In this document: one piece after another, positions 28,401 through 37,208 of the stretch
Numbering within the stretch: position 1 is the stretch's first letter
Layout of the letters: the number at the start of each line of letters is the position of its first letter
From: Spirosoma terrae
GTDB lineage: Bacteria > Bacteroidota > Bacteroidia > Cytophagales > Spirosomataceae
Assembly: GCF_010435915.1 (NCBI RefSeq)
Contig: NZ_JAAFZH010000016.1
Span: 1-64,000, forward strand
Length of the DNA: 64,000 nt
Direction of reading: 5' to 3'
The notes under the pieces: model-generated
The model's input: the letters and a program-made list of their open reading frames with translations, nothing else
Databases searched by the model: none
Told to the model about the DNA's origin: nothing
Translations under genes and position numbers: made by a program

Positions 28401-28531
28401 CCTCAGCCGATAACCTGTTTACGATCACCAAATTTTCGGGTATCGATCCCGACGTAACGGAGACTGGCGAAGTCGGCACGAAATATCCGTTCAGCAAGAA
28501 ATTTGTCTTTGGCGTTCAACTCAATTTCTAA
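25490..28531 (+). CDS. SusC-type TonB-linked outer-membrane transporter
   Basis: The 1013-residue protein has a signal peptide with a duplicated AQAQGS motif at the likely cleavage zone and a carboxypeptidase-regulatory-like domain (about 45-125, KGLPGVNVVVKGLTRGTVTD). The plug has the SusC signature DPLYVVDGV (about 200-210) and KDASATALYGARASNGVIVV. A 22-strand-type barrel ends in KFVFGVQLNF. SusC proteins import oligosaccharides, or sometimes peptides, with SusD as lid. The SusD gene starts 13 bp after its stop. The locus suggests a sulfated galactose or amino-sugar glycan. Confidence 0.95.
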   Translation: MQHTLLSAKQIIRQSVRWLWGLGLVLLAVSAQAQGSVSAQAQGSITVNGTVSDKETGKGLPGVNVVVKGLTRGTVTDGDGRYQLSVSGTNAVLVFSSVGYVSQDVTVGAQTAINVQLASDNKSLNEVVVLGYTTTTQKNLTGSAQAVSAKELKDVTANNVGQMLQGKAAGVFVGNSSGDPRTPPKVLIRGIGTLTASSDPLYVVDGVIGGIPNPSDIESITVLKDASATALYGARASNGVIVVTTRRGTAGKTQLSARFNKGVGYLSLGNFRLTNGQELYDLQKAVFQRDRPTGVLNDYLPTPEANANTNWFDIAFRPATNTLAEVSASGGSDKTRFFLSGNYYQEDGILKGTGLNRFGLRLNFSHNVSDKFRVSMNTAGTLTRGIDNSNGSLYGAYTYLPYDDPYYNGVPYNPITGAKKWYGRDNANFVYNQQFNTFKENTLAGDVLLKAEYDLLPWLSFSTTNRGQTTVYGSESSQDLRGNAAADVLGRLSNYNSRIYTLLTSNLFKFRHSFGEGHSLDGLAGYEYQTNYFQSLSATGKGIFSGLNILDATSQPESIGGNKMDNAFQSYLMQANYGYKEKYLFTTSFRRDGSSKFGRNRRYGNFYAVGLTWIASNEAFLNNNTTLNNLKFRLSYGTTGSASGMNGYRVDGTFDGGVSDYASQGLYSLTGQYAGIPSATPVRIENPDLSWEVSNNANIGVDATLWNRLNVSVDAYNRLTNDLLFNRPLQGTSGYASITENVGAVRNQGLEIVLSADILQNTPLKWRAELNAGLNRNKVTALYGDRTFVANNMRPFALDMPLNSWYMRRWEGVDPATGDPLWQKVNADGTTTTTNNYNEATLQFIGSNANPKLFGGIRQVLSWKGLELNVFFTYAAGATIYNGDRNLFDNDGAYDRYNLLALQSGWSRWEKAGDVATHPKYVIGGNKNSQRPSSRFLENGNYLRLRNITLNYDLPKSLLNRAKLNGVRLSASADNLFTITKFSGIDPDVTETGEVGTKYPFSKKFVFGVQLNF

Positions 28532-28544
28532 GCAACACCAATCC

Positions 28545-29996
28545 ATGAAAGCTTTATTTTCCCGTTATACACTGCTGGGGCTGGTTTTTCTGACATCGGC
28601 CTGTAGCATCGACAAAAAACCGTACAATGGTCTGCCCGAAGACGCTATCCTGCAAAACGCGCAGGGCCTACGAGCCGCCACGGATGGCAATTATACATTC
28701 ATTAAGGATGCCGACTACACCCGCAATCTGTTTCAGATCAACGAGTTCCCCGGCGACAACGTAACGCTGAGCGGAACAACGACCGACCCGCTCTTTCTGA
28801 CGTATACGTATCGACATACTTCCGATCAGGGCAATGCGCTGGCGTTTTACCGAAAAGGCTATCAGGTCATTATCGGCTGTAACAAAGTAATTGGCGCCGT
28901 TAAAGAAGGTACGTCGAAAGAAATGGACCAGATTCTGGGCGAAAACCTATTTTTACGGGCCATGGTGCATTTCGATCTGGTACGCATTTTCGGGCGGCCT
29001 TACACGCAGAGCCCGGAAACAAACTCGGGGATCATCATCAAAACAGATACCAAAGCCGACGATAATGCCAGCCGCGCTAGCGTGAAAGAAGTGTATGCCT
29101 TTGTGGTCAGTGAACTCCAGCGGGCCGCCAAACTCATGACTACGGTACGTACCAACAGCTACGCCAGTGCAACAGCCGCCAACGCCCTGCTCTCGCGGGT
29201 ATATCTCTACATGAACGACAATGCCAACGCTATCACCTACGCAAATCTGGTCATTGCCGACAGCCGTTATGCGCTCGCTACGTCGACGCAGGTACCCGAT
29301 TTTTATACTGTCGAAAATGAACAGAACCGGGAAGTGATCTACGCGATCAAACATACGTTGAAAGACGACCGCACCTGGAGTGCGATTGGCTCTATGTATT
29401 ACACCTCGCCGGGTGGTGTGGGCTGGGGCGAAATTTATGCCTCGCAGGAATACCAGGATCTGATCAACAAATTCCCGAACGACAAACGCCGGTCGTTTCT
29501 GGTCAGAAAGCTGACCTCAACCGGCGCGCAGGAAAAACGAAATGGCATCGATAAAGTGTACATTACCAAATTCTCGAACCAGGGAGGTATTGCTACGTTA
29601 AGTTCGCCTATCGTGCTACGTTTATCGGAGATGTACCTGAACCGGGCCGAAGCGTACGCCAAAACCGGCGAAACTGAAAAAGCGATTGCCGACGTAAACC
29701 TGATTCGGCAACGGGCTGGTCTGACCGGTACCGAACTCTACACCACTACCGACCTGAAAGGACTGCCAACCGTGCTGGACGTAGTGCTTCAGGAGCGTAG
29801 ACTCGAACTGGCTTTTGAAGGCCACCGCCCTTACGATTTGTTCCGCAACAACCGGAGTCTGGTTCGGAATTATCCGGGTTATCATAACACGACCGACGGC
29901 AAGCAAACCGTTCCGCCCGACGACAAACAGGTTGTCCATCTGATTCCTGAATCGGAGATTGTGCTTAACAAAAACCTGAAACAGAACCCATTGTAA
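28545..29996 (+). CDS. SusD/RagB-type nutrient-binding lipoprotein
   Basis: The 483-residue protein starts at MKALFSRYTLLG with lipobox LTSAC, which places it on the outer membrane. The SusD fold is seen in helical segments (EMDQILGENLFLRAMVHFDLVRIFG), TPR-like repeats, and the C-terminal RLSEMYLNRAEAYAKTG and EERRLELAFEG-type blocks ending in IPESEIVLN. It acts as the lid of the preceding SusC transporter. A start at 28503 would overlap SusC and lacks a signal peptide, so it was rejected. Confidence 0.95.
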   Translation: MKALFSRYTLLGLVFLTSACSIDKKPYNGLPEDAILQNAQGLRAATDGNYTFIKDADYTRNLFQINEFPGDNVTLSGTTTDPLFLTYTYRHTSDQGNALAFYRKGYQVIIGCNKVIGAVKEGTSKEMDQILGENLFLRAMVHFDLVRIFGRPYTQSPETNSGIIIKTDTKADDNASRASVKEVYAFVVSELQRAAKLMTTVRTNSYASATAANALLSRVYLYMNDNANAITYANLVIADSRYALATSTQVPDFYTVENEQNREVIYAIKHTLKDDRTWSAIGSMYYTSPGGVGWGEIYASQEYQDLINKFPNDKRRSFLVRKLTSTGAQEKRNGIDKVYITKFSNQGGIATLSSPIVLRLSEMYLNRAEAYAKTGETEKAIADVNLIRQRAGLTGTELYTTTDLKGLPTVLDVVLQERRLELAFEGHRPYDLFRNNRSLVRNYPGYHNTTDGKQTVPPDDKQVVHLIPESEIVLNKNLKQNPL

Positions 29997-30070
29997 CTTG
30001 TATCTTGCCCGGATGTGCTGTCGGTTATTGTTGACCGGCAGCACTAATCCGTTACGTTATTTTTTCGCCT

Positions 30071-31390
30071 ATGCCCATGACCGTCTTAAGCTGGATACAA
30101 GCCCTGATTTTACTCATTCTTGCCTGCCAGAAAGAGCCTGTGCCTTCCGAAACGCCCATCACGCACGCAGCAGACGTAGTGCGCGTGCCGATTGGCGGCA
30201 ACAGCTGGATTACGAAGTCGTCGGAACGAACAGCCGCTATTACGAAAGAAGGCTTAACAAACTGGTCGGCTACAGACAGTAAGATCACTACGTATGTTCG
30301 ATTCGGTAAAGCAGGCACGATAAACCTGTCTATTCAACTGCGCGTACCGGACGGCAAAAGTCGCCTTCGCCTTACGCTACAGGGAAAATCGAAAGAGCTT
30401 GACGTGCAAGGTGCTACGTTGACGGAGTATGAGCTGGGCCAGTGGCCAATTCAGAAAGCGGGGTATGCTCAACTGGTTCTGGAAGGGCTATCTAAAACTG
30501 GTGCTACGTTTGCCGAGGTAACGGATTTTGGCCTCAGTGGCGAAGCGGTTGATGACAACATGGCTTTTGTGCGAAACAACGACGGCAATTTCTTTTACTG
30601 GGGTCGCCGGGGGCCATCGGTTCATCTGCGCTATCCCATTCCCGATGGTGTCGAAACAGAGTGGTTTTATAACGAAGTAACGGTCCCACCCGGCAACGAT
30701 GTAATCGGTTCGTATTATATGGCCAACGGTTTTGGCGAGGGCTATTTCGGTATGCAGGTCAACTCGGCTACAGAACGGCGGATCTTGTTTTCGGTATGGA
30801 GTCCGTTCCAGACCGATGACCCCAGCAAAATTCCGGCCGATCAGAAAATTCTGCTCGATCGAAAAGGTAACAACGTAGTGACCAACGATTTTGGCAACGA
30901 AGGATCTGGCGGTCAGAGTTACCTGCGCTATAACTGGAAAGCCGGGCAAACGTATCAGTTTTTGCTACGTGGTCGGCCGGTCGAGAATGGGTACACTATG
31001 TATACGGCTTATTTTAAAGCAATCAACGAAACCAACTGGCAGCTTATCGCTAGTTTCCGGCGCCCCAAAACCACTACGTATCTGAAATCACTGTATTCGT
31101 TTCTGGAAAATTTCATCTCCGAAACGGGCAACGTCCAGCGCGAAGTCGAATTCTCGAATCAATGGATACGTAGCCGGGAAGGGAAGTGGTATGAGCTAAC
31201 AAACGCCCAGTTTACGGGCGATAACACGGCTCGTAAATCGTATCGGATGGATTATGCGGGCGGTCTGAACGGTCAGCGTTTTTTTCTACGTAACTGCGGC
31301 TTTTTCGATACGTATACGCCCTTAAAATCCGATTTCACCCGGCCTGCCTTACGGAAAATACCCCGTATCGGGCTGGAATCGCTGCCTTAA
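30071..31390 (+). CDS. DUF5077/DUF3472-type lipoprotein
   Basis: The 439-residue protein has a lipoprotein signal (lipobox LILAC, Cys at about 19). An N-terminal beta-sandwich resembling DUF5077 (VVRVPIGGNSWITK... TNWSATDSKITTYVRF, about 35-150) comes before a larger DUF3472-like region, about 170-415, with FYWGRRGPSVHLRY, YYMANGFGEGYFGMQVN and FSVWSPF. These families are common next to glycan-use genes in Bacteroidota but lack a firmly known activity. It follows SusD by 74 bp and is likely in the same operon. Confidence 0.8.
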   Translation: MPMTVLSWIQALILLILACQKEPVPSETPITHAADVVRVPIGGNSWITKSSERTAAITKEGLTNWSATDSKITTYVRFGKAGTINLSIQLRVPDGKSRLRLTLQGKSKELDVQGATLTEYELGQWPIQKAGYAQLVLEGLSKTGATFAEVTDFGLSGEAVDDNMAFVRNNDGNFFYWGRRGPSVHLRYPIPDGVETEWFYNEVTVPPGNDVIGSYYMANGFGEGYFGMQVNSATERRILFSVWSPFQTDDPSKIPADQKILLDRKGNNVVTNDFGNEGSGGQSYLRYNWKAGQTYQFLLRGRPVENGYTMYTAYFKAINETNWQLIASFRRPKTTTYLKSLYSFLENFISETGNVQREVEFSNQWIRSREGKWYELTNAQFTGDNTARKSYRMDYAGGLNGQRFFLRNCGFFDTYTPLKSDFTRPALRKIPRIGLESLP

Positions 31391-31730
31391 CTGGCGCTTA
31401 TTCCGCAGAGGTCGAGAGGAACGGCGTTCAGCAATAACGAGTCCAATATAATTACGATAAATACATAGGTTAGGTCATGTATGGCGCGGCTGAACCTTTT
31501 ATAGCCGCGTCATCATTGTTAACGTATGCTTACTGCCGTTATGCAACAGTCTTTACAGTTGGTATTATTACAATTCTTTACAGACTAAAATCTTGTTAAA
31601 TCAGTAACCCAGGGTCACTAGTCATATGACTTTGACATAATTTAGTACAAACATAAAAGGTAGCCTAGCGCGAACAGCTTCTTTTAACGAATACGATTAG
31701 GTTCGTGATACGTTACGCTTTCCTTATTAC
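31391..31730. other. Intergenic region before the GHMP kinase gene
   Basis: This 340-bp AT-rich gap contains a 7-bp GC-rich hairpin at 31485-31509 (CGCGGCT with AGCCGCG). It may end the SusC/SusD transcript; it lacks a long T-run. I see no coding frame. Confidence 0.45.
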
Positions 31731-32846
31731 ATGAACAACGCTGTCACCGTTTCTACACCCGGCCGTATTTGCCTGTTTGGCGAGCATCAGGATTATCTGG
31801 GCCTACCCGTTATTGCTTCGGCTATATCCTGCCGAATCCAGATCGCAGCCGAACGTATCGCCGACAACTATATCCATCTGAATCTACCGGACATTGGTAG
31901 CCAGGAGCAATTTAGTCTCAGTCAGTTGCCGCTAGCGTATCAGCACGATCGTGATTATTTCCGTAGTGCGATCAACGTATTGATCCGGAATGGTTTTCAG
32001 TTTAGCGGGGGCATTGATGGTGAGGTGCAGGGACGAATTCCTATTAATGCCGGTACGTCGAGTTCGTCGGCGTTGCTCATTACGTGGCTCAATGTGCTGA
32101 CTCAACTGGCCGACAACGCAAAAACGCTGGACCCGAAACAATTAGCCGAACTGGCTTACCAGGCCGAGGTACTCGAATTTGGCGAACCGGGTGGTATGAT
32201 GGATCATTATTCGACGGCCGTTGGCGGTGTCATTTACCTCGAATCGCAGCCTGCTATCCATCTCGAAACGTATCATCCGCCACTGGGTACGTTTGTGCTC
32301 GGCAACTCACAGGAACCTAAAGACACCATCGGGATTCTGGGCCGGGTAAAACATGGTATGCTACGGATCGCCAGACAGCTTACGGAGCTGAACCCCGATT
32401 TTTCGCTGCATAAGACGGACATAACCGCCATCACGGAATACAAAGACGTACTGACCAAGGACGATTACATTCTGCTGAAAGGTACGCTATCCAACCGCGA
32501 CATTCTGCGGGAGGCTTTAACACTCATCCAGACCTCCGCTACTGGATCGTTCGATCACGGTCAATTTGGCCGACTTCTGACTGATCATCAGGCTAATCTG
32601 CGGGATGCTCAGCAGATTTCGACCCCCAAGATAAATCGAATGATAGAAGCGTCGCTGAACGCGGGTGCATTGGGCGGTAAAATCAATGGGTCGGGGGGCG
32701 GTGGCTGTATGTTTGCCTATGCTCCCGACAACGCTGAGAAGGTAGCCGAAGCCATCGAACGCGAGGGCGGTCGGGCCTACATTGTTTCTGTCGATGTGGG
32801 CACTACGTCAGAAGCTCATCCTTCGTTTAACCCAATAGCTAGTTAG
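31731..32846 (+). CDS. GHMP-family sugar kinase, galactokinase-like
   Basis: The 371-residue protein has the N-terminal PGRICLFGEHQDYLG block, which corresponds to the galactokinase signature GR.NLIGEH.DY. The ATP-binding glycine/serine motif PINAGTSSSSAL lies near residue 103, and the C-terminal KINGSGGGGCMFAY near 315. It therefore likely phosphorylates C1 of a sugar with ATP; galactose, a related hexose or N-acetylgalactosamine are candidates. Position between SusC/SusD and a sulfatase fits the cytoplasmic step of glycan use. Confidence 0.85.
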   Translation: MNNAVTVSTPGRICLFGEHQDYLGLPVIASAISCRIQIAAERIADNYIHLNLPDIGSQEQFSLSQLPLAYQHDRDYFRSAINVLIRNGFQFSGGIDGEVQGRIPINAGTSSSSALLITWLNVLTQLADNAKTLDPKQLAELAYQAEVLEFGEPGGMMDHYSTAVGGVIYLESQPAIHLETYHPPLGTFVLGNSQEPKDTIGILGRVKHGMLRIARQLTELNPDFSLHKTDITAITEYKDVLTKDDYILLKGTLSNRDILREALTLIQTSATGSFDHGQFGRLLTDHQANLRDAQQISTPKINRMIEASLNAGALGGKINGSGGGGCMFAYAPDNAEKVAEAIEREGGRAYIVSVDVGTTSEAHPSFNPIAS

Positions 32847-32890
32847 CCTATTTACGTCTAATTGCCCAGTCGGGAATCTGGGTCTGCCTG

Positions 32891-34426
32891 ATGAACAAAC
32901 TGCTCATACTGGGTCTACTGCTCGCAAGTGCCACTACCCTGGCCCAAACCGCCCAGCGCCCAAACGTAGTACTCATTTATGCCGACGACATCGGTTACGG
33001 TGATCTGAGCTGTTATGGCACCTCAGCCGTTAAAACGCCCAATGTCGACCGGTTGGCCAGTCAGGGATTGCGGTTTAAACATGCCTACGCTACGTCGGCG
33101 ACCTGCACGCCCTCCCGCTATTCGCTGATGACGGGCGAGTATGCCTGGCGCCAGAAAGGAACGGGTATTGCCCCCGGTAATGCGTCGCTCATCATCAAAC
33201 CTGGACGTAGCACGTTGCCGGGGGTTTTTAAGGCGGCAGGCTATCAGACGGCCGCTATTGGCAAATGGCATCTGGGGCTGGGTGGCCCCGAAGGACCCGA
33301 TTGGAATGGTGAGCTGAAACCCGGCCCGATGGAAGTTGGGTTTACCCACAACTACATTATGGCGGCTACCGGCGACCGGGTTCCGTGTGTGTACGTCGAA
33401 GACCATCGCGTGGTTAATCTCGATCCAAACGATCCGATTCAGGTTGACTACAAACAAAAAATTGGCGACTGGCCAACCGGGCGAGAGAACCCGGACAAGC
33501 TAAAGATGAAGCATTCGCATGGGCATGATATGACCATCGTGAATGGCGTGGGACGTATCGGCTGGATGACCGGCGGAAAAGCAGCCCTCTGGAAAGACGA
33601 AGACATGGCCGATGTATTCACCCGCCAGGCGGTAAAATTCATTGAAGCCAATCAGAAAAACCGACCATCCACCAGCCCGTTTTTCCTGTATTTCGCTACC
33701 CACGACGTTCACGTACCACGCATACCCCACCCCCGATTTGTTGGTAAAAGTGGGTTGGGCCCTCGTGGCGATGCCCTGCTTGAGTTTGACTGGGAAGTGG
33801 GCGAAATTCTGAAAACGCTGGATCGGTTAGGATTGACCGACAACACCATCGTTCTATTGTCGAGCGACAACGGACCGGTGGTTGACGACGGTTATCAGGA
33901 TCAGGCGGTTGAGAAGTTGGGTACTCATAAACCCGCTGGTCCGCTACGGGGTGGTAAGTACAGTGCGTTTGAAGCCGGAACACGGGTGCCGCTACTGGTG
34001 CGCTGGCCCAAACACGTAAAACCGGGCATTTCCGAAACTCCCGTCAGTCAGGTCGATTTCCTGGCCGATTTTGCTACGTTGCTGGGTCAGTCCTACAACC
34101 ATGCCGACGCTCCCGACAGTGAGAATCAACTCAATGCCTTGCTTGGCCGCGATCCGGTTGGCCGGTCGGTGATTGTCGAACATGCCGGTACGTTATCGAT
34201 TGTGCAGGGAAACGCTGGCGAAGGCCGCTGGAAATACATCGAACCCAGCCAGGGAGCTGCCCGTTCCAACGAAACAAACACTGAACTTGGCAATAATCCC
34301 AAACCACAACTCTACAACCTGACCAGCGATGTCGAAGAAAAACAAAACGTAGCCGACCAACACCCCGACCGCGTTCGGCAGATGCAGCAGCTACTGGACA
34401 GGATTCGGAATAAAGAAACGCAGTAA
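32891..34426 (+). CDS. Exported Cys-type sulfatase (arylsulfatase family)
   Basis: The 511-residue protein has a Sec signal peptide (MNKLLILGLLLASATTLAQ), the metal-binding ADDIGYGDLSCYG block, and the formylglycine signature CTPSRYSLMTG (Cys about residue 74). AAIGKWHLGLG and the C-terminal SSDNGPVVDDGY follow. The Cys would be converted to formylglycine by an FGE or anSME enzyme encoded elsewhere. It should remove sulfate from a saccharide. It starts 44 bp after the kinase gene, so the two are probably co-transcribed. Confidence 0.93.
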   Translation: MNKLLILGLLLASATTLAQTAQRPNVVLIYADDIGYGDLSCYGTSAVKTPNVDRLASQGLRFKHAYATSATCTPSRYSLMTGEYAWRQKGTGIAPGNASLIIKPGRSTLPGVFKAAGYQTAAIGKWHLGLGGPEGPDWNGELKPGPMEVGFTHNYIMAATGDRVPCVYVEDHRVVNLDPNDPIQVDYKQKIGDWPTGRENPDKLKMKHSHGHDMTIVNGVGRIGWMTGGKAALWKDEDMADVFTRQAVKFIEANQKNRPSTSPFFLYFATHDVHVPRIPHPRFVGKSGLGPRGDALLEFDWEVGEILKTLDRLGLTDNTIVLLSSDNGPVVDDGYQDQAVEKLGTHKPAGPLRGGKYSAFEAGTRVPLLVRWPKHVKPGISETPVSQVDFLADFATLLGQSYNHADAPDSENQLNALLGRDPVGRSVIVEHAGTLSIVQGNAGEGRWKYIEPSQGAARSNETNTELGNNPKPQLYNLTSDVEEKQNVADQHPDRVRQMQQLLDRIRNKETQ

Positions 34427-34621
34427 AGCCAATGTTTTTCTGGCGTCCGGGGGCAGTATTATGCTGGGGAGTTGTGCAGAAACGAGGCATACCACCTCGA
34501 TAATACATTTATATCACTAGCGGGCAACGTCGATTTAGGTCACGTAGGCTCTTTGCATGAATAAATCCTCACTGATAAAGAGAATAATCGTCTGACTGGT
34601 GAATTCGCGAATAAACTATCC

Positions 34622-34709
34622 ACCCAACACCAATGAGAGTTGATGGACAACTCGCTACGTCCCTGAACACGGCCAAGCACCCACCTTTACACCTTTGCTC
34701 ACGTTGGGT
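34622..34709 (-). repeat. attC-like site A
   Basis: The 88-bp element is bounded by ACCCAAC at 34622-34628 and GTTGGGT at 34703-34709, which match the attC core boxes RYYYAAC and GTTRRRY. The inner boxes (GAGAGTTGATGG with CCTTTACACC) are the most diverged of the six but keep the extra T on the plus strand. It lies 55 bp past the stop codon of the 90-residue membrane-protein cassette gene. Confidence 0.7.
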
Positions 34710-34763
34710 GCCGCTCAGGCTAGCCGGGCAGTTTCCTATCCGAAGTGAGTGGACCCCGCAGAG

Positions 34764-35036
34764 CTAATCAAACTCACTAAAAAATAAAGCGTAAACTAAG
34801 GCACCCACCCAGCTTAGGCCCACACAAAGAGAAACGATTGCTGGAAGAGCGGCCCTGTTTTGTCGCCACATTTTGATGCCCAGCAAAACCAACAGGGGGC
34901 TGGATAGCGTAAGGGCAAACAGGTTGCTAAGTTGAAAAAACGGAAAAGGGATGAAGTCATTGCCGAAGCCAGAATAACAAATGGCAATCGGTAAACTTAA
35001 GGCTACAAACCATAGCCAAAATTGCTTTTGGGTCAT
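34764..35036 (-). CDS. Cassette gene: small membrane protein
   Basis: The 90-residue protein has three hydrophobic segments, about residues 7-24, 35-53 and 62-84, joined by short polar loops (KMWRQNRAA). No family is recognised. It is the single gene between attC-like sites A and B and is followed at 55 bp by site A. No nearby promoter is evident, as is common for integron cassettes, so expression may depend on read-through or a weak local promoter. Confidence 0.7.
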   Translation of the reverse strand: MTQKQFWLWFVALSLPIAICYSGFGNDFIPFPFFQLSNLFALTLSSPLLVLLGIKMWRQNRAALPAIVSLCVGLSWVGALVYALFFSEFD

Positions 35037-35262
35037 ACTGTGCGGCTCAACAATGAGTAAGGGAATAAGTTAGTTAGCCATTCTATGACCACCAAACAAG
35101 TATAGGATTCATTACTGAAGCTGAATGCATTTGCTCAGTTACGTTGCTACGCTTTCATCTACATTTTGTCAACAGGCACGTGGCAAACCGGCAAAGAGCG
35201 TTCACCATCAATTCGTTATCCTGTCGCCGGATACGTGAAATACTCACTTGCATGAACGGGCC

Positions 35263-35349
35263 ACCCAAGGACCACAGGGGTTGATGGATGATGAAAAAAC
35301 TACGCTGAACGCGAACGACTTGCAACCTTTACACCCTGTTTGGTTGGGC
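35263..35349 (-). repeat. attC-like site B
   Basis: The 87-bp element runs from ACCCAAG (one mismatch to RYYYAAC) at 35263-35269 to GTTGGGC at 35343-35349. The inner boxes are ACAGGGGTTGATGG and CCTTTACACCCTGT, pairing with an extra G and an extra T on the plus strand. The altered outer box may weaken recombination at this site. Confidence 0.7.
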
Positions 35350-35429
35350 TGAAAACTCTCCCTCGAGACGTACGTACTGTCGCCCGCCAAGTTGCCTAAT
35401 ATTGACACAACTGATTAGTGCTTTGTTGA

Positions 35430-35909
35430 TTACCAACCGTTTTGAGATTTGAATTTTTCGTACTCTTCCCGGCTTTGCATATAAAACAACATAAAATCAT
35501 CTAAACTCAATTTAGTCGCTCGGTTGCCCATATCCTTGCGAATCAACTTTATTAATTCGTAATAGTCTTTAAACTGTTTTGTTGGGTTATCATGACTATT
35601 TAAATCCAAAAGCCATTTTGTAAATCCTCTGAATATTTCATCGGGTGCGTACAAATACATATCTCGTTTGATGGCAATCAACCTTTTCATTAAATCCTGT
35701 TGAGATATGTTTTCGCCTGTTTTTTCCGACATTGATACGTCGAAAAATATGTACAATAATTCAGAGTACATTTTATATTTCTTGTCAGAGAGCTGATTCT
35801 CAACAATTTTCAGACGCTCTGTTCTACGCTGTAAAATGACGACTAATACAGCACTACTAAAAGCAAAAATTATGGTTAGTAAAGTGTTAATCGATAAGTC
35901 ATATTTCAT
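35430..35909 (-). CDS. Cassette gene: membrane-anchored protein, unknown function
   Basis: The 159-residue protein has one N-terminal transmembrane segment (about residues 8-25, INTLLTIIFAFSSAVLVVI). A basic, helical body follows (RRTERLKIVENQLSDKKYK) and an acidic C-terminal part. The layout, a short external N-terminus with a cytoplasmic helical domain, resembles many small defence- or phage-related anchored proteins, but no specific motif is present. The gene is clearly AT-richer than the window average. Its stop codon is 81 bp from site B. Confidence 0.75.
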   Translation of the reverse strand: MKYDLSINTLLTIIFAFSSAVLVVILQRRTERLKIVENQLSDKKYKMYSELLYIFFDVSMSEKTGENISQQDLMKRLIAIKRDMYLYAPDEIFRGFTKWLLDLNSHDNPTKQFKDYYELIKLIRKDMGNRATKLSLDDFMLFYMQSREEYEKFKSQNGW

Positions 35910-36148
35910 TACCTACAACAGATTTTCTTTTATCAATCGAAACTTGCCTGACTAGCTAAAAGCCTGCTTATCGGGACGTACGGCCTGTCGCACACGACGT
36001 CACAAACTCACTTTTTTGGCTACCCTCAGCGGGGCGTTTGTCTTGTCGCAGGGAAGCTGGCAAACGAATTTGTAAACCACCCTGCCTGTCGATCCGTACG
36101 GTCTGTCGCCGAGAAGCTGACACTCACGCTTTTACTTTTTGCTTTTGC

Positions 36149-36235
36149 ACCCAACACCCATGAGGGGTGATGGCTGATAATGCTACGTCATAAACTGCAA
36201 CAGCTTCCAACATTTACACCCTCGTTTGGTTGGGC
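36149..36235 (-). repeat. attC-like site C
   Basis: The 87-bp element is bounded by ACCCAAC at 36149-36155 and GTTGGGC at 36229-36235. The inner boxes TGAGGGGTGATGG and CATTTACACCCTCG pair with an extrahelical base on the plus strand. A spacer of unpaired bases separates outer and inner boxes, and a loop of about 35 bases corresponds to the variable terminal structure of attC sites. Confidence 0.75.
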
Positions 36236-36305
36236 TGCAAACCCTCCTGCGGGACGCGCTTCCTGTCGACGGGGAGTTACCCTACGCGGAGCGAACACAA
36301 ATACA

Positions 36306-36884
36306 CTACCACTGAGCAAATTCGTGAAATTGAACAGTCACCTCGGTTAACGACTGCTCATATTCTTTGACCTCTTTATAAACTTCTTCAGTAATATCCT
36401 TTCCCGTATACCAAATGTCATCAGAGGAACGGTAAACTCCCCCTGTCAACTTAGCTAAGACTGCACCTGTCAAACAAGCAAAGCGAAACTCAAAACTATC
36501 TTCTGCGTTAAAAACACAAGACACCACTTTTTTACAATCCGTTAAAAGGTCTTCAATCTCTGGCTCTGCGAATGCCATTTCGGACCCCTTTCTACCAAGC
36601 AATTTCTGAAAAAAAGTAGGTTTAGGAACAAGTTTCTGTTTCTCTGATTGGAGATCAAAATTGTCAACGTATAACTCAAACCCACTTTTAAGCACCTTGC
36701 CTTTCAAACTATTGAGATGCGTATCAGTGAGGCTAAATTTAAAGGGTAAAAACCCTTGTTCCTCTTGAAATGAGAAATTGGGGTAACCCTCAACACTCAT
36801 ATCAAAATCGTTCAAGCGTTTCACTATTTTCGGAATGAGATCATCCGATAAAAATTGAGTGTAAACGCTAATTGTTAAACTCAT
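36306..36884 (-). CDS. Cassette gene: unknown soluble protein
   Basis: The 192-residue protein starts at MSLTISVYTQFLSDD; a TTG start at 37016 would add 44 residues translated from repeat sequence and is rejected. No signal peptide or membrane helix is present. The N-terminal half is beta-rich (FSFQEEQGFLPFKFSL), followed by a basic linker (PKPTFFQKLLGRKG) and an acidic helical C-terminal half. Its general look is that of small polymorphic-toxin immunity proteins, but this is a weak impression. Its stop codon lies 71 bp from site C. Confidence 0.75.
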   Translation of the reverse strand: MSLTISVYTQFLSDDLIPKIVKRLNDFDMSVEGYPNFSFQEEQGFLPFKFSLTDTHLNSLKGKVLKSGFELYVDNFDLQSEKQKLVPKPTFFQKLLGRKGSEMAFAEPEIEDLLTDCKKVVSCVFNAEDSFEFRFACLTGAVLAKLTGGVYRSSDDIWYTGKDITEEVYKEVKEYEQSLTEVTVQFHEFAQW

Positions 36885-37061
36885 AGAATATTGGTTGTAA
36901 AAATGGCCTGTCGCCAGAAAGTTACTCAATGAAATAGGCTTGCCTAATCGGAGCGTTTCCTGTGTCAGCCGAAACCCAGAAATGGAAGCCCGGACTTTCC
37001 TACGCGGGGCGGTCAAACTGTCGCCCGAAAGCTGGAAATGGAAGTACTACTTGGACTGGCC

Positions 37062-37149
37062 ACCCAACGCCAACAGGGGTTGATGGATAATGACGCTACC
37101 ACACTGAACACGAATCACTTCCAACCTTTACACCCCTGCTTGGTTGGGC
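37062..37149 (-). repeat. attC-like site D
   Basis: The 88-bp element runs from ACCCAAC at 37062-37068 to GTTGGGC at 37143-37149. The inner boxes CAGGGGTTGATGG and CCTTTACACCCCTG are complementary except for one extrahelical T on the plus strand. This is one of the best-preserved copies. Confidence 0.8.
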
Positions 37150-37208
37150 TGCAAACCCGCCCTCGGGACGTGCTCACTGTCGACCGGAAGCACCCCCACG
37201 CGAAGCGG

